A stretch of DNA of 49,653 nucleotides, taken from positions 1 to 49,653 of the forward strand of contig NZ_JAAKZW010000028.1 in the NCBI RefSeq assembly GCF_011044995.1, written 5' to 3'. Positions 8,876-17,333 of the stretch are shown one piece after another (the stretch's first letter is position 1; every line of letters begins with the position of its first letter). The translations under genes were made by a program, and so were the position numbers. The notes below the pieces were generated by a model. That model was not told the origin of the DNA, ran no database searches, and worked only from the letters and a program-made list of their open reading frames with translations. The stretch is from Streptomyces mesophilus (GTDB taxonomy: Bacteria > Actinomycetota > Actinomycetes > Streptomycetales > Streptomycetaceae).

Positions 8876-8927
8876 ATGACGCCGCAGGACCGCCCTACGG
8901 GCGACGACGGGAATCTGACGCGAGCAC

Positions 8928-9359
8928 CTAGGACTCCGCAGGTGCGGAAGTGACGAGTTCGGTGAGGACTCCGTGGCAGTCCTTGGGGTGCAGGAACGTG
9001 ATCCGCGACCCCATCGACCCGCGGCGCGGCTCGTCATAAAGGACACGGACGCCCTTTTCGCGTACGGAAGCGGCGTCGGCGTCGACGTCGGCCGTACCGA
9101 ACGCGATGTGATGAACTCCCTCCCCGTTCTTGGCGAGCCACTTCGCGACGGTGGAGTCCTCGCGGATCGGCTCGAGCAGCTGGAGGTACGAAGCCCCTCC
9201 GTCGGAGGTCTCATTGATCTTGAGCATGGCTTCGCGTACGCCCTGCTCCTCGTTGACCTCGGTGTGGAAGACCTCGAAGCCGTACGTGGAGACGTAGAAC
9301 TCCACCGTCTTCTCAAGGTCGTGGCAGGCGATCCCGATGTGGTCGATGCGCGTCAGCAT
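8928..9359 (-). CDS. mce: Methylmalonyl-CoA epimerase
   Basis: Interconverts the (R) and (S) forms of methylmalonyl-CoA, linking propionyl-CoA metabolism to succinyl-CoA and to polyketide extender supply. ATG 9359 gives 143 residues beginning MLTRIDHIGIACHD, the normal family start; the frame runs 40 codons further upstream but that extension looks non-coding. The glyoxalase/VOC metal ligands align as His7, Gln60, His84 (GVHHIAF) and Glu134 (LTEL), spaced as in the Propionibacterium enzyme apart from two residues. It is divergent from the thiolase gene and near meaB, and icmA is 15 kb away, so CoA-ester mutase functions are grouped here. Confidence 0.95.
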   Translation of the reverse strand: MLTRIDHIGIACHDLEKTVEFYVSTYGFEVFHTEVNEEQGVREAMLKINETSDGGASYLQLLEPIREDSTVAKWLAKNGEGVHHIAFGTADVDADAASVREKGVRVLYDEPRRGSMGSRITFLHPKDCHGVLTELVTSAPAES

Positions 9360-9422
9360 CCGACCAGTGCAGCGCCTCGGGCCGTGATTACGCAACGTGC
9401 GCGCGATCACACACTCAGCCCG

Positions 9423-9452
9423 GTGACCCGGGCGGGTACTCGTCAGTACATT
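9423..9452 (+). promoter_or_regulatory. Candidate thiolase promoter
   Basis: GTGACC (9423-9428), 18 bp, TACATT (9447-9452) resembles a sigma-HrdB promoter and would give a leader of about 40 nt for the gene at 9499. The -35 match is 4 of 6. Prediction by eye. Confidence 0.4.
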
Positions 9453-9498
9453 GCGAGTAAACCCTCGTTCACTCCTCATCTCCTAGGGGCCAAGCCTC

Positions 9499-10710
9499 AT
9501 GTCTGGAACTTCTGGAACGAACAGCTCGACCTCTGTGATCGTCTCCGGGGCCCGTACGCCCATGGGACGCCTGCTCGGTTCGCTGAAGTCCTTCTCCGGA
9601 GCCGACCTCGGCGGCTTCGCCATCAAGGCCGCGCTCGAGCGGGCGGGCATCGGCGGTGACCAGGTCCAATACGTGATCATGGGGCAGGTGCTTCAGGCCG
9701 GGGCAGGGCAGATCCCGGCACGCCAGGCCGCCGTGAAGGCGGGCATTCCGATGAACGTCCCCGCGCTGACGATCAACAAGGTCTGTCTCTCCGGCCTCGA
9801 CGCGATCGCCCTTGCCGATCAGCTGATCCGCGCCGGCGAGTTCGACATCGTGGTCGCGGGCGGCCAGGAATCGATGACCAACGCCCCGCATCTGCTGCCG
9901 AAGTCTCGAGAGGGCTTCAAGTACGGCGCGATCGAAATGCTGGACTCCATGGCGCACGACGGCCTGACCGACGCCTTCGAGAACATCGCGATGGGCGAGT
10001 CCACGGAGAAGCACAACACCCGCCTGGGCCTCAAGCGCGCCGAGCAGGACGAGATCGGTGCGCTCTCGCACCAGCGCGCGGCCGCCGCGCAGGCGGGCGG
10101 CATCTTCGAGGCCGAGATCACCCCGGTCGAGATCCCGCAGCGCAAGGGCGACGCGGTGCTCTTCGCCAAGGACGAGGGCATCCGCCCCGAGACCACCGCC
10201 GAGTCCCTCGGCAAGCTGCGTCCGGCCTTCGCGAAGGACGGCACCATCACGGCGGGCACCGCCTCGCAGATCTCCGACGGCGCGGCGGCGGTCGTGGTGA
10301 TGAGCAAGACCAAGGCCATCGAGCTGGGTCTGGAGTGGATCGCGGAGATCGGCGCGCACGGCAACGTCGCGGGCCCGGACAACTCGCTGCAGTCGCAGCC
10401 GTCCAACGCCATCCAGCACGCCGTGAAGAAGGAGGGCATCTCGGTCGAGGACCTCGACCTCATCGAGATCAACGAGGCCTTTGCGGCGGTTTCGGTCCAG
10501 TCAATGAAGGACCTCGGCGTTACGCCGGAAAAGGTGAACGTCAACGGTGGCGCGATTGCCCTGGGCCACCCCATCGGCATGTCCGGCGCCCGTATCGTGC
10601 TGCACCTGGCACTTGAGCTCAAGCGCCGTGGCGGCGGCGTGGGTGCGGCGGCGCTGTGTGGTGGCGGTGGTCAGGGTGACGCGCTGATCGTGCGGGTGCC
10701 CAAGGCCTGA
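9499..10710 (+). CDS. Acetyl-CoA acetyltransferase (thiolase)
   Basis: Catalyses reversible Claisen condensation of two acetyl-CoA to acetoacetyl-CoA, or thiolysis of 3-ketoacyl-CoA. The 403-residue length is normal. Catalytic residues are visible: nucleophile Cys96 (NKVCLSG), His357 (GHPIG) and Cys387 (CGGGG). The N-terminus has a short Ser/Thr-rich lead before [16 protein letters not shown] 9499 is the first start in frame; its ribosome site (GGGG) is weak. The gene is followed after about 50 bp by meaB on the same strand, so cotranscription is likely. The gene equivalent I recall in S. coelicolor is SCO5399. Whether it works in butyryl-CoA/ethylmalonyl-CoA synthesis or in degradation is not shown by sequence. 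Confidence 0.95.
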   Translation: MSGTSGTNSSTSVIVSGARTPMGRLLGSLKSFSGADLGGFAIKAALERAGIGGDQVQYVIMGQVLQAGAGQIPARQAAVKAGIPMNVPALTINKVCLSGLDAIALADQLIRAGEFDIVVAGGQESMTNAPHLLPKSREGFKYGAIEMLDSMAHDGLTDAFENIAMGESTEKHNTRLGLKRAEQDEIGALSHQRAAAAQAGGIFEAEITPVEIPQRKGDAVLFAKDEGIRPETTAESLGKLRPAFAKDGTITAGTASQISDGAAAVVVMSKTKAIELGLEWIAEIGAHGNVAGPDNSLQSQPSNAIQHAVKKEGISVEDLDLIEINEAFAAVSVQSMKDLGVTPEKVNVNGGAIALGHPIGMSGARIVLHLALELKRRGGGVGAAALCGGGGQGDALIVRVPKA

Positions 10711-10759
10711 GGTCTCGTTTTCCTCGTCCTCGTAAGCCGACGAACGAACTGGAGCTGTG

Positions 10760-11716
10760 ATGCACGACGTCCCCTCGCTGGTGGCTCAGGCGCGCGAGGG
10801 CCGGCCGCGGGCCGTGGCCCGGCTGATCTCGCTGGTCGAGGGGGCGTCGCCGCAGCTGCGGGAGGTGATGGCGGCGCTCGCGCCGCTGACCGGCCACGCC
10901 TACGTGGTCGGTCTCACCGGCTCGCCCGGTGTCGGCAAGTCGACTTCGACGTCGGCCCTGGTGTCGGCGTACCGGCGGGCCGGCAAGCGGGTCGGGGTCC
11001 TCGCGGTGGACCCCTCGTCGCCCTTCTCGGGCGGCGCGCTGCTCGGTGACCGGATCCGGATGGCCGACCACGCCTCCGACCCCGGTGTCTACATCCGCTC
11101 GATGGCCACGCGCGGCCATCTCGGCGGTCTCGCCTGGGCCGCGCCCCAGGCGATCCGTGTGCTCGACGCCGCGGGCTGCGATGTCGTGCTCGTCGAGACG
11201 GTCGGCGTCGGGCAGTCCGAGGTGGAGATCGCCTCCCAGGCGGACACCTCCGTGGTGCTGCTCGCCCCCGGGATGGGGGACGGGATCCAGGCGGCGAAGG
11301 CCGGGATCCTGGAGATCGGCGACGTGTACGTGGTCAACAAGGCGGACCGCGACGGCGCGGACTCCACGGTGCGTGAGCTCAACCACATGCTCGGCCTGGG
11401 GGAGTCGCGCGGTCCCGGCGACTGGCGTCCCCCGATCGTCAAGACGGTCGCGTCACGGGCCGAGGGCGTCGACGAGGTGGTCGAGGCCCTGGAGAAGCAC
11501 CGCGCCTGGATGGAGGAACGGGGCGTGCTCGCCGAGCGCCGCACGGCCCGCGCCGCCCACGAGGTCGAGACCATCGCGGTCACGGCGCTGCGCGAGCGGA
11601 TCGCGGATCTGCGGGGCGACCAGCGGTTGGGCGCCCTGGCGGAGCGGGTCGCTACGGGTTCGCTGGACCCTTACGCGGCGGCGGACGAGCTGGTGTCGGG
11701 GCTGACGCAGGGCTGA
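10760..11716 (+). CDS. meaB: MeaB-type GTPase, chaperone of B12-dependent acyl-CoA mutases
   Basis: MeaB/ArgK G3E GTPases protect and reload methylmalonyl-CoA or isobutyryl-CoA mutase with adenosylcobalamin. The protein is 318 residues from ATG 10760. GTG 10757 is in frame, but GGAG at 10751-10754 sits at proper distance only from the ATG. Walker A GSPGVGKST is at about residues 54-62, the switch region includes VDPSSPFSGG and ETVGVGQSE, and the base-recognition motif is NKAD. It lies downstream of the thiolase and near mce. Its likely clients include the IcmA encoded at 24807-26507, and possibly a methylmalonyl-CoA mutase elsewhere. Confidence 0.95.
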   Translation: MHDVPSLVAQAREGRPRAVARLISLVEGASPQLREVMAALAPLTGHAYVVGLTGSPGVGKSTSTSALVSAYRRAGKRVGVLAVDPSSPFSGGALLGDRIRMADHASDPGVYIRSMATRGHLGGLAWAAPQAIRVLDAAGCDVVLVETVGVGQSEVEIASQADTSVVLLAPGMGDGIQAAKAGILEIGDVYVVNKADRDGADSTVRELNHMLGLGESRGPGDWRPPIVKTVASRAEGVDEVVEALEKHRAWMEERGVLAERRTARAAHEVETIAVTALRERIADLRGDQRLGALAERVATGSLDPYAAADELVSGLTQG

Positions 11717-11731
11717 GGCGCGTCCCCGGCA

Positions 11732-11751
11732 GGCTGAAGATCTCTTCAGCC
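11732..11751. promoter_or_regulatory. Inverted repeat between meaB and the response regulator
   Basis: GGCTGAAGA-TC-TCTTCAGCC is a 9-bp perfect inverted repeat 16 nt after the meaB stop and 21 nt before the response-regulator ATG. It may be an operator of the two-component system or a meaB terminator; there is no T-run. Confidence 0.65.
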
Positions 11752-11772
11752 GCACTTTGCGATCCTTGACGC

Positions 11773-12444
11773 ATGCGCCTGCTCATCGTCGAGGACGAAA
11801 AACGACTCGCCGTATCCCTCGCCAAGGGTCTGACCGCCGAGGGATACGCCGTCGACGTCGTGCACGACGGGCTCGAAGGGCTGCACATGGCGGCCGAGAA
11901 CCCGTACGACCTGCTCATCCTCGACATCATGCTGCCCGGCATGAACGGCTACCGCGTCTGCTCCACCCTGCGCGCCGCCGGCAACGACGTACCGATCCTT
12001 ATGCTCACCGCCAAGGACGGCGAGTACGACGAGGCCGAGGGGCTCGACACCGGGGCCGACGACTACCTCACCAAGCCGTTCTCGTACGTCGTGCTCGTGG
12101 CGCGGATCAAGGCGCTGCTTCGCAGGCGCGGCAGCGGCGGGAGCGCCTCGCCCGTGATCGAGCTCGGGGAGTTCAGGGTCGACACCGCCGCGCGGCGCGT
12201 GCACCGGGGGGACGAGGAGATCACCCTCACCGCGAAGGAGTTCGCGGTCCTGGAGCAGCTCTCCATCCGCGCGGGCGAGGTCGTCTCCAAGAGCGAGATC
12301 CTCGAGCATGTGTGGGACTTCGCCTACGAAGGCGATCCGAACATCGTCGAGGTCTACGTCAGCACCCTGCGCCGCAAGCTCGGCGCCCAGCTGATCAAGA
12401 CCGTGCGCGGCGCCGGCTACCGGCTCGAGAGCGATGAGCGATGA
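11773..12444 (+). CDS. rapA1: OmpR-family response regulator (RapA1-like)
   Basis: Two-domain response regulator of 223 residues. The receiver domain (about 1-118) has the acidic pair ED at 7-8, phospho-acceptor Asp51 (LLILDIMLPG), a Thr in MLTAKDG and Lys in LTKPF. The winged-helix DNA-binding domain (about 128-220) shows TAKEFAVLEQL and ends with KTVRGAGYRLE. It overlaps the histidine kinase downstream by 4 nt, so they form one operon. By position after meaB it matches S. coelicolor SCO5403; I recall SCO5403/5404 being named RapA1/RapA2 and linked to actinorhodin and a type I polyketide. That name is recall, so symbol confidence is moderate. Confidence 0.92.
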   Translation: MRLLIVEDEKRLAVSLAKGLTAEGYAVDVVHDGLEGLHMAAENPYDLLILDIMLPGMNGYRVCSTLRAAGNDVPILMLTAKDGEYDEAEGLDTGADDYLTKPFSYVVLVARIKALLRRRGSGGSASPVIELGEFRVDTAARRVHRGDEEITLTAKEFAVLEQLSIRAGEVVSKSEILEHVWDFAYEGDPNIVEVYVSTLRRKLGAQLIKTVRGAGYRLESDER

Positions 12445-13874
12445 GGCGGTTCTTCTCGTCCGTACGGGCCCGCGCCGCCCTCGGCGCCACCACCGTCGTC
12501 GCCATCGCCCTGATCGGCGCCGGCACCGCGGTGTTCCTGTCGCTGCGCGCCAACCTCACCGAACAGGCCTCCAGTTCGGCCGAGTCGGCCGCCCGCCGCG
12601 TCGCGTCCCAGCTCGCCGCCGGAACCCCGTACGCGAACCTCGAACTGCCCGACAGCGAGGACCATCCGGTCCAGGTCATCGACCGCGAGGACCGGCTGCG
12701 TGCCGCGAGCGAGGATCTGGAGGCGATCAGCGGAACCGGGGTCGCCGCGGTCAAGCCGCGCCCTTCCCTCGCGCCCGACCAGGATGAGGAGGACGACGAC
12801 CGGGACCAGGACGATCCCGAGGTCGGCGAGATCTCCGACCGCGTCTGGTTCGGCAAGGGCAGGGCGACCGTCGACGGCGAGAGCGGTGACTACCAGTTCG
12901 CCGCCGTCGAGGTGACCACACGGGACGACACCACGGTCGAGGTGTACGCGGGCGCCCCGCTCAGCGCCACGGAGGGCGCCGCGAGCACCGCCCTGACCTC
13001 GATGCTGATCGGTCTGCCCGCCCTGGTGCTCATCGTCGGCGGCGTCACCTGGCTCGCCACCCAGCGCGCGCTGCGCCCGGTCGAGGGCATCCGCCAGGAG
13101 ATGGCCGCGATCACCGCGTCCGAGGACCTGAGCCGCCGGGTGCCCGAGCCCGGGACGCATGACGAGATCGCGCGCCTGGCGAAGACCACCAACGAGACCC
13201 TCGCCGCCCTGGAGGCGAGCGTCGAGCGGCAGCGCCGCTTCGTCGCCGACGCCTCGCACGAGCTGCGCAGCCCGATCGCCTCCCTGCGCACCCAGCTCGA
13301 AGTGGCGGCCGCCCACCCGGAGTTGCTGGACCTGGACGGCGCGGTGGAGGACACCGTACGGCTCCAGGCGCTCGCCGCCGATCTGCTGCTGCTCGCGCGC
13401 CTGGACGCGGGGGAGCGGCCGGCGGACGCCCGGGTCGATCTCGCGGCGCTGGTGCGCGAGGAGGTCTCCCAGCGGGTCGCCGACACGATTCCGGTACGGG
13501 CCAAGGCGGCCGGGAGCGTCGAAGTGAACGGATCGCGCGGCCAGTTGGCCAGGGTGCTCGGCAACCTGGTCGACAACGCGCAGCGCCACGCCCGTTCCCG
13601 TATCACCGTCACCCTCACCACCGAAGGCGAGCGCGCGGTCCTCACCGTCGGCGACGACGGCGCGGGCGTCCCCGAGGCCGAACGGGCGCGGATCTTCGAG
13701 CGCTTCGTCCGCCTCGACGACGCACGCACGCGTGACGAAGGCGGCGCCGGACTCGGGCTCGCGATCGCCCGTGATGTGGTGCAGCGCCACGGCGGCCGGC
13801 TGAGTGTCGGCGACTCGTCGGACGGCGGGGCGCTGTTCCGGGTCGAACTCCCCCTGGACCAGGGGCGGAGCTAG
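12441..13874 (+). CDS. rapA2: Sensor histidine kinase (RapA2-like)
   Basis: Membrane sensor kinase of 477 residues, partner of the regulator with which it overlaps at ATGA. A first span lies at about residues 11-35 and a second near 185-210, enclosing an extracytoplasmic domain of about 150 residues that contains a very acidic stretch (DQDEEDDDRDQDDPE). A HAMP segment follows, then the phospho-accepting His in DASHELRSPIASL, N-box LGNLVDNAQRHA, G1 VGDDGAGVP and G2 GAGLGLAIA. The acidic loop could sense cations or cationic peptides, which is inference. It ends 23 nt before the convergent MarR gene. Confidence 0.93.
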   Translation: MRRFFSSVRARAALGATTVVAIALIGAGTAVFLSLRANLTEQASSSAESAARRVASQLAAGTPYANLELPDSEDHPVQVIDREDRLRAASEDLEAISGTGVAAVKPRPSLAPDQDEEDDDRDQDDPEVGEISDRVWFGKGRATVDGESGDYQFAAVEVTTRDDTTVEVYAGAPLSATEGAASTALTSMLIGLPALVLIVGGVTWLATQRALRPVEGIRQEMAAITASEDLSRRVPEPGTHDEIARLAKTTNETLAALEASVERQRRFVADASHELRSPIASLRTQLEVAAAHPELLDLDGAVEDTVRLQALAADLLLLARLDAGERPADARVDLAALVREEVSQRVADTIPVRAKAAGSVEVNGSRGQLARVLGNLVDNAQRHARSRITVTLTTEGERAVLTVGDDGAGVPEAERARIFERFVRLDDARTRDEGGAGLGLAIARDVVQRHGGRLSVGDSSDGGALFRVELPLDQGRS

Positions 13875-13896
13875 GGCCTGGTCCGCACGGTGAGCC

Positions 13897-14376
13897 CTAA
13901 GGCTTGCCGCGCTGCGTGCGCAGATGCTCGGCGATCGGCTTGAGCGTGGCGCGCAGCGAGGCGAGCGACTCCGGCGTCATCAGGTCGATGTAGTGCTTGC
14001 GCACCGAGGCGACATGGTGCGGCGCGACCTTCTTCATGGTCGCGTGGCCCTCGTCGGTGAGCACCGCGAACAGACCGCGGCGGTCGGACTCGCAGTTCTC
14101 ACGGCGGACGAGCCCGGCGTTCTCCATCCGCGTGATCTGGTGCGAGAGCCGGCTCTTGGACTGCAGGGTCGCGGTGGCCAGATCGCTCATCCGCATCCGC
14201 AGGTCCTCGGACTCGGAGAGATTGACCAGGATCTCGTAGTCGTTCATCGTCAGGCCGAACGGCTGCAGATCTTTTTCCATCTGGTACGTGAGGAGCCGGT
14301 TCACGGCGAGATAGGTGCGCCAGGCGCACTGCTCGTCCTCGGTGAGCCAGCGGGGGGTGGCGTTGTCGGTCTCCAT
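13897..14376 (-). CDS. MarR-family transcriptional regulator
   Basis: MarR proteins are dimeric winged-helix regulators, often released from DNA by small phenolic ligands or oxidants. The 159 residues include the recognition region MRMSDLATATLQSKSRLSHQ, the beta-wing DRRGLFAVLTDEG and a C-terminal dimer helix. ATG 14376 gives METDNATPRWLTEDEQCAWR, a common start for Streptomyces MarR proteins. It has a Cys near residue 18 and one in the wing (NCESDRRG); their role is unknown. The A+T-rich region at 14377-14409 immediately upstream carries short palindromes likely to be its own operator. No obvious target gene besides itself is adjacent. Confidence 0.9.
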   Translation of the reverse strand: METDNATPRWLTEDEQCAWRTYLAVNRLLTYQMEKDLQPFGLTMNDYEILVNLSESEDLRMRMSDLATATLQSKSRLSHQITRMENAGLVRRENCESDRRGLFAVLTDEGHATMKKVAPHHVASVRKHYIDLMTPESLASLRATLKPIAEHLRTQRGKP

Positions 14377-14409
14377 GAATCGATTCTACCTAGAAAGTTG
14401 AAATTCGAA
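14377..14409. promoter_or_regulatory. Candidate MarR operators upstream of the marR gene
   Basis: Three overlapping symmetric motifs lie in an A+T-rich island: GAATCGATTC (14377-14386), TTCTA-CC-TAGAA (14384-14395) and TTGAAATTCGAA (14398-14409). They adjoin the start codon of the MarR gene, so autoregulation is likely. Confidence 0.55.
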
Positions 14410-14453
14410 CCATCGGTGGGGCGACGTCACACACCGCAGACTACCGTTCACGT

Positions 14454-15224
14454 TCAGAGCCCGAACCGCCGCTGCAGACCTCCGAGCTGCCCCGGCAGCC
14501 GCGGCACCCCGGGCTGACCCGGCGTCCCGTGCCCGCCCGGCACACCCGCCTGCTGCGGCACATGCCCGGTCGCCTGCTCGGCCATGAGCGCCTCGCTGGA
14601 CTGCAGCAGGACGGTCCCGGCCCCGACGAACTCGAACTGGTGCTCCTCGCCGGAGGCCCCGCCGATCCCGGTCAGCGCCCGTACGCCGCCCATCACGCCC
14701 GACATGTAGCCGTGGTCGTAGTGGTGGCACGGCGAGGGGCAGTCCGCCCAGCCGACAAGCGCCTGCGGGTCGACGCGGATCGGCGGCTCCATGAAGACCA
14801 CGGGACCGTTGGACGCGGCCACGAACTTGCCGGTCCCGATCAGTGTCAGGAAGCCCGGCACGATCGACTGCTTCAGGGCAAGGGTCGGCTGGTACGCGAG
14901 GAGGTTGCCGGACCTGATCGTCAGGTTCCCGTTCTCCAGGTCGTACGAGTTCACGTCGAAGGACCGGTCCGCGAGCAGCATCTTGCCGCTGCCCTCGGCC
15001 ACGACCCAGTCGCTCGCGTGCAGCGGCGAGTGGAAGGACGTGCGGACCAGGCGGTCGAGCCGCCCGTACCCGATGCCGTTGAACTCGATCGACCCGTAAT
15101 AGGCGATCATCTTGCCCTTCTGCAGGAACCACTGGCTCCCCTTGAGCTCCACGCAGAAGGTGTACGCATTGACGTTGTCGTCGACCGGCAGGGTCATCGG
15201 GTCGTGGACTACAGGGCCGCTCAC
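14454..15224 (-). CDS. AIM24 family protein (third of three)
   Basis: AIM24/TIGR00266 (DUF124) proteins form a single beta-rich domain; the bacterial function is unclear. This copy has 256 residues from a GTG at 15224 that overlaps the preceding gene's TGA. The core is the repeated-strand pattern (KMIAYYGSIEFNG, VAEGSGKMLLADRS, NLLAYQPTL, GTVLLQSSE). It differs from its two neighbours in an extra C-terminal tail of about 40 Pro/Gly/Gln residues, and in a segment with Cys and His (DCPSPCHHYDHG), a possible metal site that is inference only. No signal peptide is visible. It is the last gene of a three-gene translationally coupled run. Confidence 0.88.
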   Translation of the reverse strand: MSGPVVHDPMTLPVDDNVNAYTFCVELKGSQWFLQKGKMIAYYGSIEFNGIGYGRLDRLVRTSFHSPLHASDWVVAEGSGKMLLADRSFDVNSYDLENGNLTIRSGNLLAYQPTLALKQSIVPGFLTLIGTGKFVAASNGPVVFMEPPIRVDPQALVGWADCPSPCHHYDHGYMSGVMGGVRALTGIGGASGEEHQFEFVGAGTVLLQSSEALMAEQATGHVPQQAGVPGGHGTPGQPGVPRLPGQLGGLQRRFGL

Positions 15225-15871
15225 AGCTTCTCCTCCGAGGCCTGGACGTACACCGCACCGTTGCCGGACAGCTCCAGCTGGAACGCCTCACCCGAACCGC
15301 GGCCGACCATGTCGCGCCAGCCGAGCGCGGTGGACAGCTTGTTGCGCACGTCGCCGTGGTGGGCCACATAGGCCTGCGGGTCGACGTGGACCGGGCGCTG
15401 CGGGGTGATCGGGATCTCGATGACTCCGCCGTGCGCCATCACGGCCACCGCGCCATGGCCCTTGAGCGTCGTCGTGAACAGGCCCTGCCCGGTCACCTGG
15501 CCGCGCACCATGCCCATGACCCCGCCCTGCGAGCCCATGAACATCGTGCCCTGCTGCAGCGTCCCGTCGAACGCGAGCAGCCGGTCGGCCTCCACGTACA
15601 ACGTCTCGCCGGTCAGGTTGATGAGCTGGATGTGATGGCCGCCGTGGCCGAACATGACCGTTCCGCTGCCCTCGACGGTCATCAGCGGGGTCGCCTCGCC
15701 GGCCACGCGCCGGCCGATCATCGAGGCGATACCGCCCTGGCCGCCCTGGATGTTCGGCGTGAAACTGACCTCCCCCTTGTACGCGAGCATCGCGCCGCGC
15801 TGGGAGAACAGCTTCTGTCCCGGGCCCACCTGGGCCTCGATCATCTTCGAGTTGATCTCGCGGAACGGCAT
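15221..15871 (-). CDS. AIM24 family protein (second of three)
   Basis: Single-domain AIM24/TIGR00266 protein of 216 residues. It begins MPFREINSKMIEAQ and contains the family's strand motifs AMLAYKGEVSF, EGSGTVMFGHGGH and DRLLAFDGTL, with Gly- and Met-rich turns (FMGSQGGVMGMVRG). The C-terminus reads ELSGNGAVYVQASEEKL, very like the end of the first copy (GDGLVYVQPSERN), which shows that the genes arose by duplication. The ATG shares one base with the stop of the upstream copy (TGATG), and its stop overlaps the next start, so the three are coupled. Function unknown. Confidence 0.9.
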   Translation of the reverse strand: MPFREINSKMIEAQVGPGQKLFSQRGAMLAYKGEVSFTPNIQGGQGGIASMIGRRVAGEATPLMTVEGSGTVMFGHGGHHIQLINLTGETLYVEADRLLAFDGTLQQGTMFMGSQGGVMGMVRGQVTGQGLFTTTLKGHGAVAVMAHGGVIEIPITPQRPVHVDPQAYVAHHGDVRNKLSTALGWRDMVGRGSGEAFQLELSGNGAVYVQASEEKL

Positions 15872-16509
15872 CAGACATCGCCCCCGACGGTGTTCCGCTC
15901 GCTCGGCTGCACGTAGACGAGCCCGTCGCCCTCGAAGCGGACCTGGAAGGCCTCGCCGCCGCCCTCGCCCATGAAGGTGCGGAAGGTCACGCCGGACTGG
16001 AAGGACTGGGTCACATTGCCCTGGTGCGCGATGTACGCGCCCGGGTCGACGGTCAGCGGGTACTGCGGCGAGACCCGCAGGACCACGGCCGGACCGTCGG
16101 ACATCAGGGCCGCCTGGCCCGTGCCCTCGATGGTCGTGGTGAAAAGGCCGTTGCCCGAGGTCGCGCCGCGCATGCCCGTGAAGGACGTGCCCGTGCGCAG
16201 ACCCGCGTCCGTGGCCAGCAGGTTGCTGGCCTCGACGTAGAGCTTGTCGTTGTGGAGGTTGACGAGGTTGATCTCGGAGGCGCGGTCGGCGAAGAAGCAG
16301 GTGCCCTGCCCCTTCACTTCCATCAGCACCATCTGCTCGCCGGTCAGCCGGCGCGTCACCATGCCGCGTATGCCCTCGCCACCCCCGGAGAGTTTCTTGA
16401 ACGCCATCTGGCCGTCGTAAGCGACCATCGCGCCGTTCTTCGCCTTCACGGCGTCGCCGGACAGGTCGACGGCGAGCACCTTGCTGCCTTGGAGTCGGAA
16501 CGTTGCCAC
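15871..16509 (-). CDS. AIM24 family protein (first of three)
   Basis: First gene of the AIM24 triplet, 212 residues, start MATFRLQGSKVLAVDLSG. Family strands are visible as AMVAYDGQMAFKKLSGGGEG, EVKGQGTCFFADR, SNLLATDAGL and a closing VYVQPSER. No membrane span or signal peptide is evident, so a cytosolic or membrane-peripheral location is likely. It is divergent from the DUF3817 gene across 98 bp that must hold both promoters. The stoichiometric arrangement of three paralogs suggests a hetero-oligomer, which is inference. Confidence 0.9.
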   Translation of the reverse strand: MATFRLQGSKVLAVDLSGDAVKAKNGAMVAYDGQMAFKKLSGGGEGIRGMVTRRLTGEQMVLMEVKGQGTCFFADRASEINLVNLHNDKLYVEASNLLATDAGLRTGTSFTGMRGATSGNGLFTTTIEGTGQAALMSDGPAVVLRVSPQYPLTVDPGAYIAHQGNVTQSFQSGVTFRTFMGEGGGEAFQVRFEGDGLVYVQPSERNTVGGDV

Positions 16510-16607
16510 GGGGTGACGTTAGCCGTCAGGGCATACCCGCCGACAGGGGCAGAAGTCGGATCCGTACCCTGAGAGGACCCTGACCCCTGTCTCGAAGGTG
16601 CCCTCCC

Positions 16608-16952
16608 GTGGACATCAAGACCGCCTCCGCGCTCAGCCGTCTCCGACTCGTCTCCGCGCCGGAGGCCGTGTCCTTCCTGCTGCTGCTCGTCTGCTCGGTG
16701 CTCAAGCGCACCACGGACTTCAACGCCGTGCCGGTGATGGGCGCGATCCACGGCCTGCTCTTCGTCCTCTACGTGCTGTTCTGGCTGGACGCCTGGAACC
16801 GCACCAAGTGGGACCTGAAGACCGCCGCCCTGTACTTCGTGCTCTCGGTGCTGCCCTTCGGCGGTTTCTACGCCGAGCGCAAGCTCAAGCGTGAGGCCGA
16901 GTCCGCGGTGATGGCCTCCCGCGCCCGCCGTGAAGGGGTCGTCGGCGCATGA
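16608..16952 (+). CDS. DUF3817 small integral membrane protein
   Basis: A 114-residue membrane protein with three hydrophobic segments: about residues 17-33 ([16 protein letters not shown]), 42-65 ([18 protein letters not shown]) and 76-94 ([18 protein letters not shown]). The HG-LF-LY and [10 protein letters not shown] motifs are typical of DUF3817 (YdzA-like) proteins of unknown function. GTG 16608 is preceded by GAAGG. The stop overlaps the next gene's ATG by 4 nt. A paralog of nearly equal length lies at 26605-26943 in this window. Confidence 0.88.
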   Translation: MDIKTASALSRLRLVSAPEAVSFLLLLVCSVLKRTTDFNAVPVMGAIHGLLFVLYVLFWLDAWNRTKWDLKTAALYFVLSVLPFGGFYAERKLKREAESAVMASRARREGVVGA

Positions 16953-17245
16953 TCGTCGCGTTCTCGGTCACGCCGCTCGGAGTCGGGGAGGAAGTCGGGG
17001 AGTACGTCGCCGACGCCGTCCGCGTCGTCCGCGACTCCGGCCTCGCGTACCGCACCGACGCGATGTTCACGTCCGTCGAGGGGGAGTCCTGGGACGAGGT
17101 GATGGACGTGATCAAGCGCGCCGTCGCCGCGGTCGAGGCGCGTGCGCCTCGGGTCTCCGTCGTGATGAAGGCGGACATCCGCCCGGGGGTGACGGACGGT
17201 CTGACCTCGAAGGCCGAGACGGTGCAGCGGTATCTGAACCAGTAG
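16949..17245 (+). CDS. MTH1187/UPF0045 thiamine-binding-type protein
   Basis: 98-residue ferredoxin-like fold protein of the UPF0045/MTH1187 family, some of whose members bind thiamine or its pyrimidine. Motifs: [20 protein letters not shown] at the start, [17 protein letters not shown] and [13 protein letters not shown]. Length and start fit the family. Its ATG overlaps the DUF3817 stop (ATGA), so expression is coupled. A strong terminator follows at 17274-17302. No riboswitch is seen upstream, and ligand specificity is not established by sequence. Confidence 0.88.
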   Translation: MIVAFSVTPLGVGEEVGEYVADAVRVVRDSGLAYRTDAMFTSVEGESWDEVMDVIKRAVAAVEARAPRVSVVMKADIRPGVTDGLTSKAETVQRYLNQ

Positions 17246-17273
17246 CTCGCTCTGCTGCCAGAGAATTCAAGGG

Positions 17274-17302
17274 AACCCCGGTCCTGATGGGCCGGGGTTT
17301 TT
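17274..17302 (+). terminator. Rho-independent terminator after the thiamine-binding gene
   Basis: AACCCCGG / CCGGGGTT stem with a 10-nt loop, followed by TTTTT, 29 nt after the stop at 17245. One of the few stems here with a proper U-tract. Confidence 0.88.
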
Positions 17303-17333
17303 CCGTACCCCTTGTGTGACCCGTACCCCCTCT

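Larger units (their letters stand above)
8464..8927. other. scy-mce intergenic region with two palindromic elements
   Basis: This 464-bp gap lies between the mce stop and the scy start, both on the minus strand. It holds two related hairpin repeats (8479-8510 and 8834-8875) and must contain the scy promoter, which I could not identify with confidence. No credible gene is visible in it. Confidence 0.6.

Noticed and set aside
4471..8931. Very long open frame (about 1486 codons) on the plus strand opposite scy
   Set aside because: It is the antisense shadow of the GC-biased scy repeats; its Leu/Gly/Arg-rich product resembles no family.
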